Below the pieces are notes generated by a model. That model saw nothing but the letters and a program-made list of their open reading frames with translations. It made no database searches and was not told the DNA's origin. The translations under genes and the position numbers were made by a program. Positions 46,400 through 54,073 of a DNA stretch of 60,225 nucleotides are shown piece by piece. Source of the stretch: an uncultured cyanobacterium (GTDB lineage: Bacteria; Cyanobacteriota; Cyanobacteriia; Cyanobacteriales; Nostocaceae); the NCBI GenBank assembly GCA_903903925.1, contig CAIVAU010000014.1, forward strand, positions 1-60,225. The letters run 5' to 3'. Position 1 is the first letter of the stretch. Each line of letters begins with the position of its first letter.

Positions 46400-46538
46400 A
46401 GCAATCTGACAATGAACCTATCTCCAAGTGACTGGCTAGAAAATATCATCTCCCAACTTCGAGCCTTTACTCTTCTGCAAAACAACGGTTTTCGCTGGCT
46501 TTCCGATATAATAAAGAGGGAATGATTAGAGGTAGAAG

Positions 46539-46844
46539 ATGACTAGCAAAGAATTATTAATTCAAGAAATAGAAACTTTACCACCAGAATTGCTAATAGA
46601 AGCACTCGACGTGATTCGTTCTATAAAACTTAATTCTACAAAAAAGGTGTTAGAACCTAACCCCTTAACTGATTCTAGAGAAACTTTTAGTCATCAAGAA
46701 CAATTGACATACCGTCCTGCTTCCGGACGTTCCATCCTGCGACACGCCGGAACTTGGTCAGGTGATGATTTTGAAGAATGCCTGCAATCAGTATATGCTA
46801 CCCGTGGTAAAGCTAAATTTGATGACGAAAACCCATTTGAATAA
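46539..46844 (+). CDS. VapB-like antitoxin (DUF2281-type)
   Basis: This 101-residue protein starts with the helix SKELLIQEIETLPPELLIEALDVIRSI, typical of DUF2281-like antitoxins, and then has a flexible region with SGRSILRHAGTWSGDDFEEC, the segment that usually wraps around the PIN toxin. Its stop overlaps the next start as TAATG. It forms a pair with the VapC-like gene and is unrelated to the UPF0175 pair 140 bp upstream. Confidence 0.85.
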   Translation: MTSKELLIQEIETLPPELLIEALDVIRSIKLNSTKKVLEPNPLTDSRETFSHQEQLTYRPASGRSILRHAGTWSGDDFEECLQSVYATRGKAKFDDENPFE

Positions 46845-47287
46845 TGTATTTATTAGATACGAATCATTGTAGTGCCATTATTTTAGGTGACCCAAATGTT
46901 ATCCGTCGCGTCAGTGAACTTGGAGGTGGGGACATTGCTACTTGCGTAATTGCCCAGGGTGAACTGACATTCATGATGGAAAAATCCCAACGCCAGGAAA
47001 CTAATCTAGCTCGCTTAACCGAATTTTTAGAAGATATTCGCGTGTACCATATAACAGAAAAAACAGCAAAAATTTACGGTGAAATAAAAGCAGCTTTATT
47101 CCATCAATTTGCACCCAAAGATAAAAACAAACGGCAAAAAACTAAAGTCACCGATTTAGGTTTTGATGAAAATGACATTTGGATAGCTGCTATTGCACTG
47201 CAAAATAATCTAACTGTTGTTTCTAGAGATAGTGACTTTTTGCGAATTCAACAGGTGAGAACGTTTTCCTTGGAATCTTGGGTTTGA
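46844..47287 (+). CDS. VapC-like PIN-domain ribonuclease toxin
   Basis: This 147-residue PIN protein has MYLLDTNHCSAIIL with the first Asp (residue 5), VIAQGELTFMMEKSQRQ with the conserved Glu, and GFDENDIWIAAIALQNNLTVVSRDSDF with the last two acidic positions. VapC toxins cut tRNA or rRNA. An insertion with KDKNKRQKTKVTDLG (about 113-127) is longer than usual. The acidic set is complete, so it appears to be functional. Confidence 0.92.
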   Translation: MYLLDTNHCSAIILGDPNVIRRVSELGGGDIATCVIAQGELTFMMEKSQRQETNLARLTEFLEDIRVYHITEKTAKIYGEIKAALFHQFAPKDKNKRQKTKVTDLGFDENDIWIAAIALQNNLTVVSRDSDFLRIQQVRTFSLESWV

Positions 47288-47312
47288 CTCGCAGCATTTA
47301 TCGCTCGATTCC

Positions 47313-47790
47313 TTAACAATTCTGACTTCTGTATTCTGACTCCTGAGTTCTTACAAAATAGCATGATTTCGTAGCGTGTGATTGCATTAATAATGTGGGT
47401 TGGCTGATCAATATTTGAGTAATTTGTTGATAATAAGCTTTCAGAGGGTGCAATGAAGCGGGATCGAAACAAATTAAATTCTGCTTCAGAAACCCTTGCC
47501 CTAGGTCGTATCCCATTTGCTCAGCTAAGGACTGGAAAACTCCCACTTGAACACTTGCGAAACTTATGTGAGCGTCTTTTCCTGTAATTAAATCGGTTTC
47601 TCTGGTTAGATCAAACCCAAATATATCCTGTTCTTTTACTAGGCAACCATGAGACAGTACCTCTGTCTGATTAGTGTGAAGCATAGTAAATGCAAGTTCA
47701 TCAGAGGGCTTTGGGCCTGTAGCTCTGCAAGCTTGATTATAAGTGACGTAGGTAAACCTTAGACCGCCCAAATTGACAGAATTTATACAC
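47313..47790 (-). pseudogene. Fragment of an AraC-type regulator sensor domain (possible)
   Basis: The frame gives pieces such as ELAFTMLHTNQTEVLSHGC, DIFGFDLTRETDLITGKDAH, FASVQVGVFQSLAEQMGYDL and FDPASLHPLKAYYQQITQI. This resembles, from memory, the N-terminal domain of cyanobacterial AraC-family regulators. The C-terminal HTH domain is missing and the reading frame ends in STRR sequence (RTQESEYRSQNC). The upper end runs into a dispersed palindromic repeat. It is probably a remnant. Confidence 0.42.
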
Positions 47791-47850
47791 CCCAAAAAAG
47801 GGGCTAGGGTTAACTGACAGGCAGTAGGGTGCATCCCATTGTCGTAAATT

Positions 47851-47907
47851 CGTAGTGCGAGCATCTTGCTCGCTCGTAGTACACGTGAGCAAGATGCTCA
47901 CACTACT
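47851..47907. repeat. Dispersed palindromic repeat (GTAGTGCGAGCATCTTGC type)
   Basis: GTAGTGCGAGCATCTTGCTC and GAGCAAGATGCTCACACTAC form a long, nearly perfect stem. The outer ends (GTAGTGCGAGC/GCTCACACTAC) match those of the element at 60134-60221, so the two belong to one family. Confidence 0.85.
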
Positions 47908-48012
47908 GATGGTCTTTGTGCAAAACTGGGATGCTCCCATATTAAGTACCTCGGTATCCGCATCTAAGAGTGCTGCAACAATCGGCTTGTTAACTTGTAT
48001 TTCGCCACTAGT

Positions 48013-48177
48013 CAAGCGGGTTGCCAATATTGCAGCAGGAGAAAGACTATTGACGGCTTCCTTGAGCACTGCAAAGCTCGCACCCCAGATCACGGTGACC
48101 AGCAACAACACTGCAATACCCCAAGCATGGAGAGTTTTTGGTGATCTTTGAGAGTAATTATTTAATTCTATGGTCAT
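48013..48177 (-). pseudogene. N-terminal fragment of an EamA/DMT-family transporter
   Basis: From the ATG at 48177 the frame reads 18 polar residues and then AWGIAVLLLVTVIWGASFAV and LKEAVNSLSPAAILATRL, which is the first transmembrane helix and following loop of EamA-type transporters (ALL.VT.IWGS.F...K.AL..L.P). After ATRL the similarity ends and the other nine helices are missing. It is a 5' remnant adjoining unrelated sequence. Confidence 0.7.
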
Positions 48178-48387
48178 TGAGATCCATAACCCTCTGGCTG
48201 TACGACGGAGAGTTCCCCAAGTTCTTATTTTGATTGGTCTATGAACTTTACCATCTCCTCCACTAATTTTCTTCCGCAAGAGGCGAGTATTTTCCGAGTC
48301 CTGGGTGGGGTATCTGTTCTAAGTAGGATACGTACTTTTTTTCGATGAATCTTATATTACCACTCCCAGATCTCTTTTTTTTGGGGA

Positions 48388-48426
48388 CAGCATTATAAGA
48401 TAAATCCCCGCAACAAATTATTGATT
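48388..48426 (+). repeat. 39-bp direct repeat, right copy
   Basis: It matches 45512-45550 at 37 of 39 positions. It spans the stop codon and last two codons (Asn-Gln) of the transglutaminase-like gene on the minus strand. Confidence 0.85.
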
Positions 48427-50409
48427 ATGAAAATATTTGTGGAAGACAATCAGCCATGCTTGAATGGTAGATTTCAGTATAGCTCTTTCACTATCTTCAA
48501 TACCTTGGGGATCATAGCGATCGCGGTAATGTAGTTCAATGATTAATGCCAAATCTTCAATTAAATCTGGGACAGGTAATTCTGCTTTCAGTCTGTTAAT
48601 CCACTTTTTTAAAGACTCTGAAGGGTGACGGCTCAATCCTAACTCGTGCAATTTATTCTCAATTACATAAAAATCGTAATCTTTTTTAATCAGATCAGAT
48701 TTAGTGACTTGTTTAGTCAATATGTGTTTTCTAGATAAACGATGTACTCTGTGATGAGAACGCAACTTCCACAACTGAAAAAATATCAATGACAAAATTA
48801 GCCACCACCCATATTGAGATAAATTGTTAGCTAAGCTAGAACGTAACCACCCTGAGAGTTTGAAAATAAAAAGTGACCATAAATCACAGAGAAATGCTAA
48901 TTTGGGAGCGTTTGCATTCTCAAGATTTATCCAATCAGCAGGTGTTGTGTCAAACGCTTGCCATCTACTATCTATATATGCCAATGTCCAAGCATGAGCA
49001 TGGCGACTACGAACTATATATTGGTTCTCTAATGAGCTAAATTCCTGAACCGAATACCCGACAGCATAACGAGATGGGATGCCAACTGCACGTAAAAGCA
49101 GTGTAGTTGCAGTGGCAAAATATTCACAGTGTCCAGAGCGAGTTTGCAATAAAAATGTTGATAAAGGCGTTGACTGATTGTTTTTGCCTGTAAGTTTTAA
49201 AGAGTAACGGAAATTCTGTTGAAAAAACCTATCTACGCGCTGTAAAATTGTTTGAGGTGATTTGCCAATAATATCCAGTTGGCTAACAATTCGATAAATT
49301 GCTTCTCTTTCAGATTTGGCTATTTGCAGGTCGTCTTCTGTGGGTAGACTATCTAAAGAAAGGTTATTATTAAACAGGACTTGGTAAGTGATCGCATCAA
49401 CTTTTCCATTGACTTGTATCGTGCCATATTTGTTTTTCTCCATTTTGCTGACTGGTAATTCATCAATTTCAAATGTTCCATCAGCTAGCCTTAGCAGCCC
49501 TTGACCTTTATTAAGTGTTGTAGAAATGGTGAGTTTTGAGCTATGAGTTGGTTTATTTCCTAAACGCCAATTTTTACCATTAATGTCAGGTTTTATAGGA
49601 GTGAAAGTAGGATTTGATGCTATCCAAACAGAAGATTTATATTTATCATAAGTTGCTTCCCTAAGCAATCCAGGAGAAACAGTTGAAGTATCAGATGCTA
49701 CTCGAAAAAGAATCTCATTTGACTGCTTCAAAACTCCAATTTCACCAATATTTGTTTGTTTTGTTTCTGAGTTTATGAATTGCCCGATACTATTAGCATT
49801 GCTTAACCATGCAACAACACTATCTTCTAACCGCTGTTGAAGTTGATACACTCCCATTTGTCCGATAAACCCAATATTTCCAGCAAGCAGAATTAGACTC
49901 ACCCATAGAATAGGTGAAAATCGTTGCGATCGGATAAACCAAAGGGCAATGCTCGTAAGTACAAACATTCCCATATAAAAATATATACTCTTAGTATTAG
50001 CAGTTCCAGCACAGAAAATACAGAGAGCAAAATAGAAGTAGTTTAAATTAAAAGTAAAGTGGATTGATTCTTTTTTGATAAAAAAAAGTGTGAGAATATC
50101 AATACTTTCATTTATAGAGTAGGTTTGAGCAGCCAGCAGTGGAAAAAATACCAATGGAAACAACTGTAATATATTATAAACTAAGTAAATTGAGTGATTA
50201 GTCGTTAGCAGATAAACAAGTACAATAATCAGAATTATCAAACACAGATGAGCAATGTGTCGAAAATCATCATGAGAAAAATCCCACCGCCAGTTAATCA
50301 AGTGATATCCTGCTAAAATCACAGCCATTGGTATGGCAAAAAGCCACATTTCTGTCTGCCAACCCCAAAAGATTAAAGCAGCACTAAGGAGAAGTATTGG
50401 CGCTTTCAT
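48418..50409 (-). CDS. TgpA-like transglutaminase domain membrane protein (DUF3488/DUF4129)
   Basis: This 663-residue protein has six or so N-terminal membrane helices (about 1-195), a large soluble domain with the transglutaminase triad (Cys in SGHCEYFATATTLLLRAVGI, about residue 427; His in RHAHAWTLAYID; Asp in QAFDTTPADW), one more membrane helix (about 530-550) and a C-terminal cytosolic tail with a HELGLSRHPSESLKKWINRL segment. Such proteins occur with MoxR and DUF58 genes. The start overlaps the end of the DUF58 gene by four bases. The substrate is unknown; a role in cell-envelope upkeep is likely. Confidence 0.92.
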   Translation of the reverse strand: MKAPILLLSAALIFWGWQTEMWLFAIPMAVILAGYHLINWRWDFSHDDFRHIAHLCLIILIIVLVYLLTTNHSIYLVYNILQLFPLVFFPLLAAQTYSINESIDILTLFFIKKESIHFTFNLNYFYFALCIFCAGTANTKSIYFYMGMFVLTSIALWFIRSQRFSPILWVSLILLAGNIGFIGQMGVYQLQQRLEDSVVAWLSNANSIGQFINSETKQTNIGEIGVLKQSNEILFRVASDTSTVSPGLLREATYDKYKSSVWIASNPTFTPIKPDINGKNWRLGNKPTHSSKLTISTTLNKGQGLLRLADGTFEIDELPVSKMEKNKYGTIQVNGKVDAITYQVLFNNNLSLDSLPTEDDLQIAKSEREAIYRIVSQLDIIGKSPQTILQRVDRFFQQNFRYSLKLTGKNNQSTPLSTFLLQTRSGHCEYFATATTLLLRAVGIPSRYAVGYSVQEFSSLENQYIVRSRHAHAWTLAYIDSRWQAFDTTPADWINLENANAPKLAFLCDLWSLFIFKLSGWLRSSLANNLSQYGWWLILSLIFFQLWKLRSHHRVHRLSRKHILTKQVTKSDLIKKDYDFYVIENKLHELGLSRHPSESLKKWINRLKAELPVPDLIEDLALIIELHYRDRYDPQGIEDSERAILKSTIQAWLIVFHKYFHNQ

Positions 50410-51755
50410 ATGTGCATGAGTCCCTCTTGTATTTTGCCCAATTTTAAAATATGAAAAGTTGTGTGTTGATCATTTATAGAGTTGGAATCAAAGTTCTCTA
50501 ATTGATCTTCTTGCTCTGTAATGATTAGTACCAAAGTATGAATACCCATACTGTTGAGATAATTCACTAATCTTTTTCTATCTTCATCCCAGCACAGAAA
50601 TATACATATACAGCCACTCAACAGAGAAATTTTTTCAATCACTCCTGGAATAATAGAATCAAAAGCTTTGTCCCGACAGGCAACAACAGATGCTAGAATT
50701 TCCAGGATTCTGTCAGTATGGCTTAGTCCTCTGTCAAAGGTAAAAGAATAAGCTTCATTACCTACAAAAATCAAATCTAATAATGAATCTTGAGTTTGAA
50801 CTTCACAAGCTAATGAAGCTGCAATGGATACTGCTTCTTCTAAAATTTCACTATAATTCACGCTTTGAAATGTATCTAAAATTAATGCGTGCCGGAGAAA
50901 AAATTCATCTTGTTCTTCTTTGACAACTGGTTTACCAATTTTTGCCCAGCTTTTCCAGTGAATTTTTCGTAGCGAATCTCCCGAACGATAATCGCGCAAA
51001 GACCTAAATTCTTCTGAATCTCCCACAGAAGATGCTAAAGCTAAATTACCAGATTGATATCCCTTTGCACCAGGAAGTTGAATGAGTGGCAGCTGATATA
51101 GCTTAGGTAAAATCAATAAAGATTGGGGTAAATAAATAGTTGTACAAGCATTAAAAAAACCAAAAGGATCGGGTCTAGCTACGGTCATACCCGTAAGCCG
51201 GATCACACCTCTGTGAGTAGGTATAATTTCACAAATAACTTCTGTCTTGCTATGAGCTGCAAGAGGGGGTAAATTTATGGGTTGAACTTTTCCACACTGC
51301 TTGAGAGAAATCAGCCAAAGCCAACGATAATATCCAAGAGATTGATTAAAATAATTACGTTGAGCTTTTCTGGTTGCAGATGTTTCGATAAACTCTGAAA
51401 AAGTTGGGCGATAATCGGCAAAATTTTCAAATAGTTTTAATCCCTTTTGAAGTTTGTTGCTTTTGTTATTAATGACAATCCGATACTTCAGTTTTATCCC
51501 CACAGTTGCCAGTCTTGGTAGACGTCGAGTAGCAATAAACCGATAGCGAAACAATAAACTATAAACTAGAGATATGAGCAGAAGAGATAACAGGAAAGAA
51601 AATATTTGATAGTTCATGCTTTGGCTGCTATCTCCGGTCAAAGCTGCCGCATTCAATAGCAACAAAACAACCATTCCACTAACAGTAACTTGTTTTGACA
51701 GCTTTCGTTGAATACCATAAATGAAATAGAAAAGACGATAAACAAAAAATTTCAT
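50406..51755 (-). CDS. DUF58 domain protein
   Basis: This 449-residue protein has two N-terminal membrane helices (about 25-70), a beta-rich region, and the DUF58 signature DYRSGDSLRKIHWKSWAK (about residues 252-269), then a von Willebrand factor A-like fold with LILDTFQSVNYSE. DUF58 proteins occur downstream of MoxR ATPases and often with transglutaminase genes. The group is thought to handle protein complexes or stress at the envelope. It starts 15 bp after moxR, in the same direction. Confidence 0.93.
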   Translation of the reverse strand: MKFFVYRLFYFIYGIQRKLSKQVTVSGMVVLLLLNAAALTGDSSQSMNYQIFSFLLSLLLISLVYSLLFRYRFIATRRLPRLATVGIKLKYRIVINNKSNKLQKGLKLFENFADYRPTFSEFIETSATRKAQRNYFNQSLGYYRWLWLISLKQCGKVQPINLPPLAAHSKTEVICEIIPTHRGVIRLTGMTVARPDPFGFFNACTTIYLPQSLLILPKLYQLPLIQLPGAKGYQSGNLALASSVGDSEEFRSLRDYRSGDSLRKIHWKSWAKIGKPVVKEEQDEFFLRHALILDTFQSVNYSEILEEAVSIAASLACEVQTQDSLLDLIFVGNEAYSFTFDRGLSHTDRILEILASVVACRDKAFDSIIPGVIEKISLLSGCICIFLCWDEDRKRLVNYLNSMGIHTLVLIITEQEDQLENFDSNSINDQHTTFHILKLGKIQEGLMHI

Positions 51756-51770
51756 GTTTTAAGTTTGATG

Positions 51771-52733
51771 TCAAACTGGAATAGGAACAGACTTGAGGAT
51801 ATCCTCAACAACAACTGTAGCGGTTATACCAGAGAAACGTGCTTGATTTTCCATTATTAGGCGATGAGCAATGACAGATACTGCAAGTTCCTGGATATGC
51901 TCTGGTGTGACAAATTCATAGCCATCAAACAACGCTAATGCTTGAGCAATCTTCATTAACGCTATCGAAGCTCTTGGACTAGCTCCTAATCGCACACCTT
52001 GTGCAGAACGAGTGGCATTTACAATATTTACAAGATAGCTTTTCAATTTCTCAGAGATGCGGATTTCCTTGACCTGCTGTTTTAGAGTAATTATGTCCTG
52101 TAAATCAATGCAAGGTTGAATTGTCTCAATAGGGTGTTGTTGAATTTGGTCACAGAGCAAGTTAACTTCGTCTTCCGGAGATATATATCCTAGACTAAAC
52201 TGGAGTGCAAAGCGATCCATTTGGGCTTCAGGAAGGGGGTAAGTACCACGTGATTCCACTGGGTTCTGAGTAGCGATGACAAAAAAGGGGTCTTGAAGTT
52301 TTCGCAAGTTCCCATCAATGCTGACTTGAAACTCTGCCATGGCTTCTAATAGTGCCGATTGAGTACGTGGTGAAGCTCGGTTAATCTCGTCAGCTAAAAC
52401 AATATGAGCGAAAATAGGGCCTTCGTGGAAATGAAAGGCGCGTTCTTTTGGGTCAAGTATGGAAATGCCCAAAATATCCGAAGGCAAAAGATCTGGTGTA
52501 AATTGAATGCGCTTGAAGGTTACATCTACAGAGTATGCTAGGGCTTTTGCTAAGGTAGTTTTACCAGTTCCAGGATAATCTTCTAGCAACACATGTCCAC
52601 CACTAGCAAAGGCTGATAGCAATTTCCTAATCGCTGCTGATTGCCCTTTGATTACCTTTTGAATATTGTTAAAAATCTTTTGATAAATTTCTTTGCTGGA
52701 CAAGTCATGAGTTTTTGAGTAGGAATTCTCCAT
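51771..52733 (-). CDS. MoxR family AAA+ ATPase
   Basis: This 320-residue AAA+ ATPase of the MoxR group has Walker A EDYPGTGKTTLAKAL (about 56-70), Walker B IVLADEINRASPRTQSALLEAM (key residues DE at about 111-112), sensor 1 in VIATQNPVESRGTYPLPEAQ and an arginine-rich MDRFALQ segment; the C-terminal lid has GASPRASIALMKIAQALA. It heads the operon with DUF58 and the transglutaminase-like gene and would act as chaperone for DUF58 or a partner. Confidence 0.95.
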   Translation of the reverse strand: MENSYSKTHDLSSKEIYQKIFNNIQKVIKGQSAAIRKLLSAFASGGHVLLEDYPGTGKTTLAKALAYSVDVTFKRIQFTPDLLPSDILGISILDPKERAFHFHEGPIFAHIVLADEINRASPRTQSALLEAMAEFQVSIDGNLRKLQDPFFVIATQNPVESRGTYPLPEAQMDRFALQFSLGYISPEDEVNLLCDQIQQHPIETIQPCIDLQDIITLKQQVKEIRISEKLKSYLVNIVNATRSAQGVRLGASPRASIALMKIAQALALFDGYEFVTPEHIQELAVSVIAHRLIMENQARFSGITATVVVEDILKSVPIPV

Positions 52734-52790
52734 TTTTGTTCATGAGCAGAATGTTATACACATAATGTACCCATTTGCTACTGTTAGATA

Positions 52791-52998
<208 letters not shown>

Positions 52999-53026
52999 AA
53001 TCCTGTGTTTTCAAACATAGGAGAGT

Positions 53027-54073
53027 TCAATCACAAGAAGGTTCTATAGCCACTATTTTTTCATCTTCATCTACCGTGACCCGCGCCAACCCAAATTGTT
53101 CAATCACCCAAGCATTGGTCGTCAGGTGCTGACTAATCTCTGCAACTCGGTACTCACTCCTCTGGGATGCCAAAGCAGCTGGTAACAGTAACTGATCCGC
53201 CAAGTGTTCATCGACTGGTGCACCGGTTTGATGAAACTTCAGCAGTTCCTCACAAGCCATGGACGCTACTTTGTCTGCTGGCAAACCCAAACGCCCCAAA
53301 GCACCAAACCCAGCCACACTATTCTCATACACATTCGTGAGAAACAAACCTGCTCCTGGTGCGATTCCCTTTGCTCGCAACGGCTGTATATTAGGTTTCA
53401 ATTGGGCTTCACGCAACAAATTTTCAGCACGACTCGCCATCCTTTGAGGAATATGGGAGGGTAGTTCCGTCACCACTGCTAACCCCTGCACTTGCTGTAA
53501 GTCGCCGCGTTCTACCAAGTTGATACCACTCAGGTTAGTACCGCCACTGATCAAAAACTCTACTTCTCCCCCACCTTGGGGATACCACCCCCAAGCATTC
53601 AGTTTCGCTTCAACCTGCACGCCCATTTTATACAGCATAGGCAAATAGACGAATTCAATGTAAGTCATTGAAGGGCTATGACTTACATGAGTTCCTCCTC
53701 GTAGTGTCACCTGGGAATTACTAGATGCTAGCGCCAGAGGCAAGAGGATAGTTTGCAACACCAGAGTAGTAGCACCAGCGGAACCGCCTTCCCGTGCTTC
53801 GCTGACATCAAAGGTATAATTTCCCGCTTGCACGGAACTACCAGGAATAAACTCTAGGGTCATTGAACCCAAGGCATCTCCCCGCACTTGGGCATGGCAG
53901 ATTGCTGCGGCGGCGCGAACTGCTGTCAGGTGTTGTGCTGCTAGTCCCGGCTTTTGGCGTCCGGCGCGGATGTGATTGATCTGTATGGGTTTACCTGTAA
54001 TCGAAGCTAGACTGAGTGAGGAACGGAGAATTTGTCCGCCTCCCTCTCCATGGGAGCCCTCAATGTGAATCAT
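53027..54073 (-). CDS. rtcA: RNA 3'-terminal phosphate cyclase
   Basis: RtcA converts RNA 3'-phosphates to 2',3'-cyclic phosphates with ATP. The 348-residue protein has HGEGGGQILRSSLSLASIT (about 9-27), HIRAGRQKPGLAAQHLTAVRA, GGSAGATTLVLQTILLPLAL and the catalytic His in DEHLADQLLLPAALA (about 299). Its start overlaps the end of the sensor kinase gene by 14 bp. The usual partner rtcB is not in the window. Confidence 0.95.
   Translation of the reverse strand: MIHIEGSHGEGGGQILRSSLSLASITGKPIQINHIRAGRQKPGLAAQHLTAVRAAAAICHAQVRGDALGSMTLEFIPGSSVQAGNYTFDVSEAREGGSAGATTLVLQTILLPLALASSNSQVTLRGGTHVSHSPSMTYIEFVYLPMLYKMGVQVEAKLNAWGWYPQGGGEVEFLISGGTNLSGINLVERGDLQQVQGLAVVTELPSHIPQRMASRAENLLREAQLKPNIQPLRAKGIAPGAGLFLTNVYENSVAGFGALGRLGLPADKVASMACEELLKFHQTGAPVDEHLADQLLLPAALASQRSEYRVAEISQHLTTNAWVIEQFGLARVTVDEDEKIVAIEPSCD

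Noticed and set aside
47855..48151. 98-codon open frame on the plus strand
   Set aside because: It is antisense to the EamA fragment and begins inside the palindromic repeat.
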